This document shows, piece after piece, positions 27,036 through 35,221 of a DNA stretch of 64,000 bases. The notes under the pieces were generated by a model. The model had not been told where the DNA came from. It worked only from the letters and a program-made list of their open reading frames with translations, and made no database searches. The DNA is taken from contig CAWHDH010000017.1 of the NCBI GenBank assembly GCA_963828075.1, positions 124,001-188,000 of the forward strand, in the 5' to 3' direction. Origin of the DNA: JACCYI01 sp963828075 (lineage in GTDB: Bacteria; Actinomycetota; Thermoleophilia; Solirubrobacterales; Solirubrobacteraceae). Both the position numbers and the translations under genes were made by a program. The first letter of the stretch is position 1. Each line of letters begins with the position of its first letter.

Positions 27036-29225
27036 ATGTCGGCTGGAGCCGCGCGGCGGCCGGGCCTGCGACCGTACGTCGTCGCGTCGCTGGCGGCGTG
27101 CATCGCGGCGCTCGCGGCCGCGGCGCCGGCCTCCGGCGCCGACCCGAAGCCGACGGTCTGGGACCAGCTGCAGCAGCGCGCCGACCGCGCACCCGGCCGG
27201 GTGGACGTCAAGACGGCGCTCACCGCGTACGCCGCCGCGGTCGGCCCCGTGCCCGGCGTGCGGGTCCCGCGCGGCAAGCTCGGTGAGACGGACGCGACGA
27301 TGGCGCTCGGCTGGGTGCTGTCCAACTACAACCGGCTTCCCCTCCGTGCGCGCAGGTCGGTCAAGCGGGACATCGAGCTCCTGGTGAAGCTCAGCCGGCC
27401 GATGCGCAAGCCGCGGGCGCGGGCGCGGAAGAGCGCGGCCGGCGATCAAGCGACTCTCGACGCGGCGAAGCGGTACTACCGGTCGAAGCTCGGGCTCACC
27501 GGTGCGGGCCTGCCGATGTCGGGCGCGACCGTTCCTCGCGTGATCCCCCGCGAGTGGTTGCGCTTCAAGGAGGAGTTGCTCACGGGCGAGGCGGTCACGA
27601 TCACCCTGCCGATCACGCTTTCCGGCGACGCCAGGCCCACGAGTTGCCTGGTCATCCTGCTGCCGACCGGCGAGCGCGCACGGGGCCAGAACCGCAGGTA
27701 CATCCTCGCCCACGAGGCGTTCCACTGCGTGATCAGCGAGGTGGTCGGCCGAGCGCCGCTGCACGCATGGCTGAACGAGGGCGCGCCGACGTGGGCGGGC
27801 TGTGCGTTCGCTCCGGCTGCCTCGACGCCGATCACCTGGCACAGCGCGTGGGTGCTGACTCCCGACGTCGCCACCAAGGACTCCCAGCCCGAGCTGTTCG
27901 GGCGCACCTATGCGGCGATGGGGTTCCTGTCGCTGCTGGAGGGGTCCGGCATCGACCCGTGGTCGCGGATGAAAGCCGTGCTGCGAGCGAGCGCCGGCGG
28001 CCGGGACCTGCTCGGCTATCAGGCTGCGGTGGGCGGTGACGAGATTCGGGTCCTGGACGGGTGGGCGTCGAGCTACTTCCGGATGCCCTCGCGCGGGGCC
28101 GGGTGGGACGTCCGCGGGCTCTGCCTGCCGCCAGGCGGTGTCGGCAGGGCGCCGCACGACGTCACGATCCGCAAGGGGAGCAGCGTCCCGGTCACCGCCA
28201 AGGAGTTCACCGTCGGGCTCTACCGGGTGAACGTCGCGCCCGATGTCGATCTCATCCAGGTCCGACGCGACAAGGGAGGTGGCGGCCTGCGCCTCAACGG
28301 CGGTGGGGTCGACCACCCGCGCATCACGAACACCCACTACTGCACCGCGAGCGATCGCTGCGCCTGCCCGGCGGGTCAGCCGTACACCGGGCCTCCGTTC
28401 ACCGTCCTGCCGGCCGACCCGGTCGCCCTGCTGGCCCTCTCCGCCGGGCAGGGCGGCGATCTCGGGGGGACGGTCGCGGCAGTCGAGAAGTCGTGCGGCC
28501 CGCCACCACCGCCGCCTCCACCTCCGCCGCCGCCGGTCCCTGAGCCGACCCCGCGGCCGGAGACCTACGAGGCGCACTACCGGGGCACGTACACGTGGGA
28601 CCAGGCCTACGACAACCCGGACACCACGTTCTTCCACTCGAAGGAGCGCTACACCTGGGACATGACGGTCAAGACGACCGTCGACGCGGACGGCAACCAG
28701 ACGTCGGAGAAGACCCTGACGGTGCCGCAGCCGTCCACGATCTCCCAGCAGTCCCATACCCCGAGCAACGACGCGGACTGCACGATCACCGCCGCGCCCA
28801 TGCCCGATCTGGAGGATCTCAAGGCCCAGCCGTGGGGCCCCGACACCGCCTATTTCCAGGTCTTCCTCCCTCGCGACGTGGACGAGCAGGTGACCGTGAC
28901 CGGCAACCAGCAGAACTGCCACCGCTTCACCGGCGCCGACGCGCTGAGCTGCGCGCGCAGGCAATGTGCAAGCGCGACCATCTGCGGCATCAGCTTCCCG
29001 AACGGAGCCGAGACTGACGCCTACTTCGAGCCGCTGGCAATGTCGCGGACCGTCCCGTCCGGCACCGAGACGACGACGCACCACGGAGCCACGCAGACCG
29101 AGACCAAGGCCTGCAACGGCGGCAGCGAGACTGTGACGCGCTCGATCTCGGCTGACTGGACGATCACGCACCGGCCGGCCGTCGAGCGGACAGGAACGTG
29201 GCCCAGCGCACGGATCCACTTCTGA
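27036..29225 (+). CDS. Large secreted protein with HExxH metallopeptidase-like motif
   Basis: Exported protein of 729 aa with a signal peptide to about residue 34. Near residue 225 it has YILAHEAFHCVISEV, an HExxH motif. LNEGAPTW about 20 residues later offers a third ligand Glu, which suggests a gluzincin zinc peptidase. A Cys-rich segment near 435-450 and a proline run (about 489-501) lead to a C-terminal beta-rich domain of about 220 aa with several Cys and frequent Thr. No known family is recognised with confidence. It follows the truncated regulator region and is monocistronic. Confidence 0.75.
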   Translation: MSAGAARRPGLRPYVVASLAACIAALAAAAPASGADPKPTVWDQLQQRADRAPGRVDVKTALTAYAAAVGPVPGVRVPRGKLGETDATMALGWVLSNYNRLPLRARRSVKRDIELLVKLSRPMRKPRARARKSAAGDQATLDAAKRYYRSKLGLTGAGLPMSGATVPRVIPREWLRFKEELLTGEAVTITLPITLSGDARPTSCLVILLPTGERARGQNRRYILAHEAFHCVISEVVGRAPLHAWLNEGAPTWAGCAFAPAASTPITWHSAWVLTPDVATKDSQPELFGRTYAAMGFLSLLEGSGIDPWSRMKAVLRASAGGRDLLGYQAAVGGDEIRVLDGWASSYFRMPSRGAGWDVRGLCLPPGGVGRAPHDVTIRKGSSVPVTAKEFTVGLYRVNVAPDVDLIQVRRDKGGGGLRLNGGGVDHPRITNTHYCTASDRCACPAGQPYTGPPFTVLPADPVALLALSAGQGGDLGGTVAAVEKSCGPPPPPPPPPPPPVPEPTPRPETYEAHYRGTYTWDQAYDNPDTTFFHSKERYTWDMTVKTTVDADGNQTSEKTLTVPQPSTISQQSHTPSNDADCTITAAPMPDLEDLKAQPWGPDTAYFQVFLPRDVDEQVTVTGNQQNCHRFTGADALSCARRQCASATICGISFPNGAETDAYFEPLAMSRTVPSGTETTTHHGATQTETKACNGGSETVTRSISADWTITHRPAVERTGTWPSARIHF

Positions 29226-29238
29226 AGGGAAGGCCGGC

Positions 29239-29766
29239 CTACCCGCCGCCGGTGCTCTGCTCCATCGACTCGAAGTCGATCGTCCAGGACTCGACCTGCT
29301 CGCCGCCCGCGCTCGACGTGCTGTAGCCGCTGATCATCGCGCCCTTGAGGTTGAGCTTGACGCCGGACGGAAGGATCACCTCCACGTCCATCGGCTTGCC
29401 CTCGAGGGACATCTTCATCAGCCGAGCGCTGTGGGCGCCGACGGTCGAGGAGACGAGGAGCTCTCCCGCGGTCTGCTCGTTCCCGTCGGGCTCGCGCTGG
29501 CGGTCGCGTCGCGGCGGGCGCGTCATGCGGCCGAACTGGACCGACAGCAGCGCGATCGTGCCGATGTCGGGCAGCGTCGCGCGCGCTCCTGTGGGCTCGG
29601 CCGTCTCCGGCTTCGCCGGGTCCGGCGCCCGCGCCAGCACCGCGCTCACGGCACGATTGCCGGCGTCGCGCTGGAGCGCGAGCACCCGGTCGGCGATCGC
29701 CGGCGTGGGATGGTCGACCGGATCGCGCCGGTCGAGCTGCTCGGAGACTCGCGAGCGTCGGTGCAT
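29239..29766 (-). CDS. Hcp-like tube-fold protein with ALQRxAGNxAV motif
   Basis: Protein of 175 aa. The N-terminal region carries VLALQRDAGNRAVSAVLAR (about residues 28-46). This motif typically sits next to DUF4157 peptidases and in cargo or accessory proteins of extracellular contractile injection systems. The C-terminal 100 residues have a pattern of the Hcp/tube family (ELLVSSTVGAHSARLMKMSL, then LKGAMISGYSTSSAGGEQVE, and an ending WTIDFESMEQ). No sheath, spike or baseplate gene is nearby, so this is an orphan. Family call from pattern recognition. Confidence 0.55.
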   Translation of the reverse strand: MHRRSRVSEQLDRRDPVDHPTPAIADRVLALQRDAGNRAVSAVLARAPDPAKPETAEPTGARATLPDIGTIALLSVQFGRMTRPPRRDRQREPDGNEQTAGELLVSSTVGAHSARLMKMSLEGKPMDVEVILPSGVKLNLKGAMISGYSTSSAGGEQVESWTIDFESMEQSTGGG

Positions 29767-29813
29767 GGCCGTCCGACGCTACACCCGCCGAGCCCAGGCG
29801 TCGAGTCCGCCGA

Positions 29814-30656
29814 TCACACCTTCCGGTAGCGCGCATCCGCCACCGCGTAGATGGCGAAGCCGATCAGCCCCGCGGCGACGACGCCGAGGAGGATCGGGCC
29901 GTAGGACGCGTTGCCGAGCGCGGCGAGCGCCCCGTCGAGGCCGCGCGCCTTGTCCGGGTCGTAGTCGATCGCGGCCTTGATCACGAAGTAGCCGATCAGG
30001 GAGAACACGACCATGCGCGCGAGGTGGCCGAAGACTCCCAGCCGCGTGAACCACTCCCGGACGCCTGGGCTCATCTGCTCGGTCTTGGACTTCTCGAGGA
30101 ACTTCTTCTTGACCCCCTTGTAGCCCTGCTCGAGGCCGACGCCGACGATGATCAGGCCGGCGACGCCGACGAGGACCCGCCCGGCCGGCCAGCCGAGCAC
30201 GCCGCCGGTGGCCTTGCCGGGATCGCCCGACCCGCCGCTGCCGGACCCGAACAGGATCGAGACCGCGGTGCCGCAGAGCAGCGCGTATCCGATCCCGCTC
30301 ACGAGGCCTTCGATGCGCTCCTTGCCGTCGTCGCTGGCCTCCGGCCCGTGCCCGATCGCGGCGCGCACGAGCCGCCAGATCGCGTATCCCGCCAGCCCGA
30401 GCGCCATGAGGATCAGGAGCGTCTTGCCGAACGGCTGCTCGGCGATCGTCTTCAGGGCACCCTGCTGGTTCGTGGTCTTGCCACCGCTGCCGAGCGCGAC
30501 CTTGATGGCGAGCACGCCGATGATCGCGTAGATCACCCCCCGCGCGAAGAGCCCGGCGCGGGCGAGCCACTCGAACTGCTGGCTGCGGGCGACATCCTCG
30601 CCGACCGCCTGCGCCTCGCGGACGGGCGCCTGTGCGGCACCGAGATTCTGAGCCAT
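29814..30656 (-). CDS. DUF1206 membrane protein
   Basis: Protein of 280 aa with six hydrophobic helices arranged as three pairs, the triple DUF1206 repeat. Each pair starts with a helix like LARAGLFARGVIYAIIGVLA and ends with a helix before a basic loop. It sits 48 bases beyond the Hcp-like gene start, directly after the diacylglycerol-kinase-like gene on the same strand. Function is unknown in the family; a role in membrane stress has been suggested for some members. Confidence 0.88.
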   Translation of the reverse strand: MAQNLGAAQAPVREAQAVGEDVARSQQFEWLARAGLFARGVIYAIIGVLAIKVALGSGGKTTNQQGALKTIAEQPFGKTLLILMALGLAGYAIWRLVRAAIGHGPEASDDGKERIEGLVSGIGYALLCGTAVSILFGSGSGGSGDPGKATGGVLGWPAGRVLVGVAGLIIVGVGLEQGYKGVKKKFLEKSKTEQMSPGVREWFTRLGVFGHLARMVVFSLIGYFVIKAAIDYDPDKARGLDGALAALGNASYGPILLGVVAAGLIGFAIYAVADARYRKV

Positions 30657-31544
30657 CTAGATCGTCTCCTTGACGCGTCTCGGCACGCAGACGCTGAGCG
30701 CGCCGGCCTCGACCTTGACCTTGAACGACTTGACCTTGCTGCGGTCCCCGCCGTCGAGCTCGTAGAGGACCTTGCGGTCCAGCTTCACCTTGACCGACGT
30801 CGCCTTGGTGGTCCGGACGAACGGGGACCGGTTGGGGTCACCGGCGGCGGTCTGGGCCAGCGTCCGTGCCCACTGGAGCACGCCCTCGGCCGTCACGATG
30901 CCGAGATCGAGCAGGCCGTCGTCGGGGCGTGCGTCGGGGAACACCTCGACGCCACCGAAGACGTCGCCGAGGTTGCCGAACAGGATGCACGTCGCGACGC
31001 CCTCGTACCAGTCGATGCCGTCGACCTCGATCTCGGCGTCGAAGCCGCTCGCCCGCAGGTTGCGCGACCCGCTCCACAGATAGGCCGCGCGGCCGACCCG
31101 CTTCTTGAGCTGGTCCGCGTCGCGGATCATCGCCGCGTCGAACCCCGCCCCGGCCATGACGGCGAAGCGCTCCTTCCCGAAGCGGCCGACGTCGATGTCC
31201 CGGCGGTCCCCACCGAGCCCGACGGCCACCGCACCCTCGATGTCCTTGGGGATCCCGAGGTTGGTCGCGAACAGGTTCGCGGTCCCCGCCGGCAGGACCG
31301 CGAGCGTCGCCGCGGAGCCCGCGATCGCCTCGATGCACCGCCGAACGGTGCCGTCGCCGCCCCACGCGAACACGAGGTCGGCACCCTCGTCGAGTGCCCG
31401 CTCGACCTGCTCGGACGCGAGCTTCGGCCTGCGCACCTCATACCAGAGGGGCTCGTCCACGCCCTCGGCCTCGAGCACGCGACGCAGCTCGGGCAGCCCT
31501 CGCCCGAGGGTCTTGCCGGCGTGGGCGACGACCGCGACCTTCAT
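30657..31544 (-). CDS. Diacylglycerol/lipid kinase family protein
   Basis: Lipid kinase of 295 aa with the DAGK catalytic domain: the nucleotide loop AWGGDGTVRRCIEAI at residues 61-74 and VLPAGTANLFATNLGIP near 82. A C-terminal beta-sandwich follows, with GAGFDAAMIRDAD near 131 and FGNLGDVFGGVEVFPDARPD near 190. The ATG at 31544 overlaps the stop of the PAP2 phosphatase gene (ATGA at 31541-31544). The pair would phosphorylate and dephosphorylate the same class of lipid. The DUF1206 gene follows immediately. Confidence 0.9.
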   Translation of the reverse strand: MKVAVVAHAGKTLGRGLPELRRVLEAEGVDEPLWYEVRRPKLASEQVERALDEGADLVFAWGGDGTVRRCIEAIAGSAATLAVLPAGTANLFATNLGIPKDIEGAVAVGLGGDRRDIDVGRFGKERFAVMAGAGFDAAMIRDADQLKKRVGRAAYLWSGSRNLRASGFDAEIEVDGIDWYEGVATCILFGNLGDVFGGVEVFPDARPDDGLLDLGIVTAEGVLQWARTLAQTAAGDPNRSPFVRTTKATSVKVKLDRKVLYELDGGDRSKVKSFKVKVEAGALSVCVPRRVKETI

Positions 31545-32323
31545 GCCGACTGGTGCGCGACCCCCGCCGCGCGGCAGGCGAACAGCAGCACGAGCACCGC
31601 TCCGATGCCGACGAGGAATCCGGCGGCGACGTCGAGCGGGTGGTGCATCCCCTGGTACATCCGGGCGAGGGCGACGAACGCCGGGATCACGATCGCGATG
31701 GCCCACGCGACCACGCGCAGCGGGCGACTTCCGAACCGCGACGTGAGCAGCAGGACCAGGCCGACGTAGACCGCGACGGCCGCCGCCGAGTGCCCGGACG
31801 GGAAGCTCGCGTCGGCCGGGAGGTCCTCGAGCCGCTTGACGTCGGGCCGCTCGCGCGGCACCGCCATGGAGGTGAGCCGGTAGGTCGCGGATTCGACCGA
31901 CAGGACGAAGACCGCGAACGCCGCGATCCGCCACCGGCGCTGGACCGCGCAGACGAGAGCGACCACGCCGATCAGGATCGGCAGCAGCGGAGCGCCGCCC
32001 AGCGTCGAGCCGACCTCCGACACATCCGTGAGCGACGGCGTGCGCTCGGCGACGATCGACGAGACCGCGTCGGCGTCGGCGCTGGCCACGCCCGACGCCT
32101 GGAGCACCACCTCGGTCACGAGCAGCCCGAGCGCGATGGAGGCCAGGACGAGGCCCGCGAGGCCCGCGAACATCGCCGCGAAGAACACCGCCGCCGGATG
32201 GCGCCCGCGGAGCCGGCCGGCGAAGCGCTCGGCCGCGCCGCCGGGGCGGGCGTCGAGGACCGGCACGGCCCGCTGGTCTCTCTCCAGGGCGAACACCGAC
32301 GTCGAGCTTGCGTGCTCTTGCAC
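31541..32323 (-). CDS. PAP2-family membrane phosphatase
   Basis: Phosphatase of 260 aa from the GTG at 32323, chosen because GAGGAGA lies 6 bases upstream; the frame is open to 32386. It has about six membrane helices. All three acid-phosphatase signature blocks are present: VPRERP near 155, FPSGHSAAA at 174-182, and ARMYQGMHHPLD at 220-231. Substrates are lipid phosphates or undecaprenyl pyrophosphate. It is translationally coupled with the lipid kinase downstream. Confidence 0.9.
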   Translation of the reverse strand: MQEHASSTSVFALERDQRAVPVLDARPGGAAERFAGRLRGRHPAAVFFAAMFAGLAGLVLASIALGLLVTEVVLQASGVASADADAVSSIVAERTPSLTDVSEVGSTLGGAPLLPILIGVVALVCAVQRRWRIAAFAVFVLSVESATYRLTSMAVPRERPDVKRLEDLPADASFPSGHSAAAVAVYVGLVLLLTSRFGSRPLRVVAWAIAIVIPAFVALARMYQGMHHPLDVAAGFLVGIGAVLVLLFACRAAGVAHQSA

Positions 32324-32431
32324 CGATCTCTCCTCGATCGAATCGGGACCGAATCCCGGGCTGACCGCCTTCCCGCCCCGGGGCATACCCCAGATCTCGC
32401 CCGGCTCAGTCCTCGTGCTGAAGCCGACCGT

Positions 32432-33340
32432 TCAGTACGGGAGCTCGAGGCCGCGCGCCGGCTTGAAGGTCCGCTTCTCCGGATACACGCACACGTCGCC
32501 GGGGATCAGGTCGCCCATCGTGACGAGCGCCATGCCCTCCGGGCCGACCTCGATGCGGTGCCCGACGCCGGTGTTCTCGCGGCGCAGCCAGAACGAGCCG
32601 GCGCGCAGCGGGTGCGCGTCCTCGCCGAGGCGGGCGATCCCGCTGCCGCTGCGGACGAACCACGCCTCCTCGCGCGCGGAGTGGAAATGCAGGTCGGTGT
32701 TGTGCGTGTCGGGCGGCATCGCGTCCTGTGCGAGGGCGAGCTTGTCCGAGCCCATGTCGCGAAGGTCCCGGGTGGCGTAGGCGATCCGCCCCTCGCGCCC
32801 GTCGTGCAGCGGCAACTCGGTGAGGTTGCGGATCGTCGGCGGGCGCTCGGTGGTGGGTTCGGGGAGGGCGAGCGGCCCGAGCTCGGCGTCGGCGGCGAAC
32901 GGGTGCTTGGCGTCGGCCGGCGACCAGCGCGGCCCGAGCCAGAACTGCTTCGCCCGCGGCAGGTAGGTGATGTTGGTGCGCGAGCCCTCCGCGACGACGA
33001 GCACCGTGAGGCCCTCGGCGCCGGCGATCAGCGTGTGCGCTGCCCCGTTGGCCGGATGCCAGAGCAGGTCGTCGACGCCGATCGCGTAGGTGTGGACGTC
33101 CTTGGAGCTCGACGACTGATAGCTCAAGCCGCTGCCGGCGAGCACGAGGACCGCCTCGTCCTCGTCGGCGTGGCCGTGCACCGGCGTCGAGCGCTTTCCC
33201 GGGTCGATCTCGATCAGCGCGACGCCGAGTCGCTTGGCGCCGGCCGCGGCACCGAGGCGGCGCCGGGTGGCGGCAAGCTCGCCGAGCTCCCAGCGCTGGG
33301 CGGCAACGTCGTCGATGTGGATGGGGAGGCCGTCGGACAT
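32432..33340 (-). CDS. Bicupin protein
   Basis: Protein of 302 aa with two cupin barrels. The first has a metal-type motif STPVHGHADEDEAVLVLAGS (about residues 51-70). The second has THNTDLHFHSAREEAWFVRS (about 210-229). Both barrels keep the His/Glu arrangement expected for a metal site. A small-molecule oxygenase, isomerase or regulator role is possible, but no specific family is recognised. The start is divergent from the membrane protein at 33399, with 58 bp between. Confidence 0.8.
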   Translation of the reverse strand: MSDGLPIHIDDVAAQRWELGELAATRRRLGAAAGAKRLGVALIEIDPGKRSTPVHGHADEDEAVLVLAGSGLSYQSSSSKDVHTYAIGVDDLLWHPANGAAHTLIAGAEGLTVLVVAEGSRTNITYLPRAKQFWLGPRWSPADAKHPFAADAELGPLALPEPTTERPPTIRNLTELPLHDGREGRIAYATRDLRDMGSDKLALAQDAMPPDTHNTDLHFHSAREEAWFVRSGSGIARLGEDAHPLRAGSFWLRRENTGVGHRIEVGPEGMALVTMGDLIPGDVCVYPEKRTFKPARGLELPY

Positions 33341-33398
33341 GCCCGCGAAGGTACCGGGGCTCGGCTGCCCGAGGAGTAACGTCGATCATGCTGTCTCG

Positions 33399-34520
33399 AT
33401 GACCGCGCGACCGAGCTTCACCGTCGAGTACCTCGAGCCGGTCGTGGTCGAGGCCGAGCCGCTGCCGGACGAGTTCTCGGCGTCCCGGCTGCGGCGCTCG
33501 CTGGCCGTGCTGGCCGCCATCGTGCTGGTGGTCGTCGCCGCGGTCGTGCTCGTCCCCGGCCTGGGCTCGCTGCGCAGCCGCTTCATGGGCGCCGAGCCCG
33601 GCTGGCTCGCGCTTGCCGCCCTCCTGCAGCTCGGGTCGTGCGGTGCGTACGTGCTCGTCTTCCGCGGCGTGTTCTGCCGGCGCATGAGCTGGCGCACGAG
33701 CACCGAGATCGGGCTCTCCGAGCTCGCGGCGAACTCGGTGTTCTCGATCGGCGGAGCGGGCGGGCTCGCGCTCGGGGCGTGGATCCTGCGCCGCGGCGGC
33801 CTCGCGTCGGACTTCATCGCCCGCCGGACGGTGGCGTTCTTCCTGCTGACGAGCCTGGCCAACGTCGGCTTCCTCGCGCTCGGCGGGGTTCTGCTGGCCA
33901 CCGGCGTCCTGCACGGATCGCCGGCGCTCCTGCTCGGCCTCATCCCCGCGGTCGCCGGCGTGCTGGCGATCGCCCTCGCTCTCGGCGCGCGCCGGCTGGT
34001 CGCGGTGCTCGCGCGGCGCTCGGTGCGCACCCGGATCACCGCGGCGGCCGGCGCCGTCGGCGACGGGGTCGACGAGGCGCTACGGCTGCTGCGGACGGGC
34101 GATCCGGCGATCCTGGCCGGCGCCGCCGGCTACATGCTGTTCGACGTCGCGATGCTCGGCGTCTGCTTCGCCGCGTTCGGCAACGACATCCCAGCGGCCG
34201 GCGTGCTGCTGGTCGCCTACATCATCGGCCAGCTCGGCGGCCTGATCCCGATCCCCGGCGGGGTCGGCGGCGTCGACGCCGGGCTCATCGGCACGCTCGT
34301 GCTCTACGGCGTCGACGCGACCGACGCGGCCGTCGCCGTGATCGCCTACCGCGGGCTCTTGCTGTCCATCCCCGCGCTCCTCGGCCTCCCAGCGCTCGCG
34401 GTCCTGCGCCGCCGGCTCCGCGACGAGGCGCACGACATCGCCGCCTGCGCGCCGGGCGAGGCGGTGGAAGTGCTCGGCCGCGGTGTCGTGCGCCGGCCCG
34501 ACCCCGCCGTGCGCTACTAG
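33399..34520 (+). CDS. LPG-synthase/flippase-like integral membrane protein
   Basis: Protein of 373 aa with a charged cytoplasmic N-terminus (about 30 residues) and about eight membrane helices. It has the signature of the lysylphosphatidylglycerol synthase TM region family (UPF0104): GLSELAANSVFSIGGAGGLA near residue 104 and YIIGQLGGLIPIPGGVGGVD near 275, where the GGxGxxD loop is typical. These proteins move or modify lipids. Its TAG stop shares the CTAG at 34517-34520 with the stop of the convergent zf-UBP gene. Confidence 0.88.
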   Translation: MTARPSFTVEYLEPVVVEAEPLPDEFSASRLRRSLAVLAAIVLVVVAAVVLVPGLGSLRSRFMGAEPGWLALAALLQLGSCGAYVLVFRGVFCRRMSWRTSTEIGLSELAANSVFSIGGAGGLALGAWILRRGGLASDFIARRTVAFFLLTSLANVGFLALGGVLLATGVLHGSPALLLGLIPAVAGVLAIALALGARRLVAVLARRSVRTRITAAAGAVGDGVDEALRLLRTGDPAILAGAAGYMLFDVAMLGVCFAAFGNDIPAAGVLLVAYIIGQLGGLIPIPGGVGGVDAGLIGTLVLYGVDATDAAVAVIAYRGLLLSIPALLGLPALAVLRRRLRDEAHDIAACAPGEAVEVLGRGVVRRPDPAVRY

Positions 34521-34792
34521 GCCGGTCGCAGGCGGAACATCAGCTCGTCCACGTAGCACCAGCTCCAGTCCTCGCCGGGCTCGGCCGAGCGGATGATCGG
34601 GTGCCCGCTCGCCGCGTGATGGGCGGTCGCGTGCCGGCCGGGGGAGTTGTCGCAGCAGCCGACGTGGCCGCAGGTCTGGCACATGCGCAGGTGGACCCAG
34701 ACTCCGCCCTCGGCCAGGCACTCCTCGCACCCCGCCACCGGCTCGGGGAGGTCGAGGCGTTCGATCGAGTCGAGGTGTGTGCACGTGGCCAT
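34517..34792 (-). CDS. UBP-type zinc-finger protein
   Basis: Small protein of 91 aa that is almost entirely a zf-UBP domain. Metal ligands are visible in CTHLDSIE (residues 4-11), CEECLAEGG near 22, MCQTCGHVGCCDNS near 37, and the paired His of RHATAHHAASGHP near 53. In eukaryotes this fold binds the C-terminus of ubiquitin; stand-alone bacterial copies are common in actinobacteria with unknown ligands. It converges on the membrane protein with overlapping stops. Confidence 0.9.
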   Translation of the reverse strand: MATCTHLDSIERLDLPEPVAGCEECLAEGGVWVHLRMCQTCGHVGCCDNSPGRHATAHHAASGHPIIRSAEPGEDWSWCYVDELMFRLRPA

Positions 34793-34867
34793 AACTCATG
34801 GTGTATCAGGGCGCGGGCGAACGGCTCTTGCGAGCAGGAACACACGCCGCCGCAAGGAGCACACCGC

Positions 34868-35221
34868 ATGACCATCGCACCGAACCGGGCCGTCGCTCTG
34901 CTCACCCCGCTGGTGTTCGCGCCCCTCGCGGGCGCCATCTCCGTCCTCGTCGCCCAGCACATGCCCGGCGTCGAGATCGACCGTGGCGCGCTCGAGGCCA
35001 TCTTCATCGCGGGCGCGACGATCGCGTTCGCCAAGGCGGGCCTCTGGCTCAAGGGTTGGCAGGAGTACGAGAAGCACACAGAAGGCGTCGAGGACCACGA
35101 CGAGCCCGACCTCGATGACGGCCTCGACCTGCTCGACCTGAGCGACGAGGACGATCTCTTCGACGCCGAGCTCGACCTCGAGGATCCGGCAGCGCCCGTG
35201 GCGATCGGCTCGGCGAGGTGA
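34868..35221 (+). CDS. Holin-like two-helix membrane protein
   Basis: Protein of 117 aa with two hydrophobic segments (about residues 8-30 and 44-60), a short loop between them, and the phage-holin-like sequence FAKAGLWLKGWQEYEKHTEG. The C-terminus is an unusually acidic tail of about 45 residues. Its GTGA overlaps the start of the endolysin-like gene (35218-35221). The holin-endolysin order and overlap suggest a lysis cassette, perhaps domesticated; no phage structural genes are nearby. Confidence 0.6.
   Translation: MTIAPNRAVALLTPLVFAPLAGAISVLVAQHMPGVEIDRGALEAIFIAGATIAFAKAGLWLKGWQEYEKHTEGVEDHDEPDLDDGLDLLDLSDEDDLFDAELDLEDPAAPVAIGSAR

Noticed and set aside
26067..29219. 1050-codon minus-strand frame opposite the HExxH protein
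   Set aside because: Arg/Pro/Gly-rich shadow of a real gene with no domain and no plausible start.
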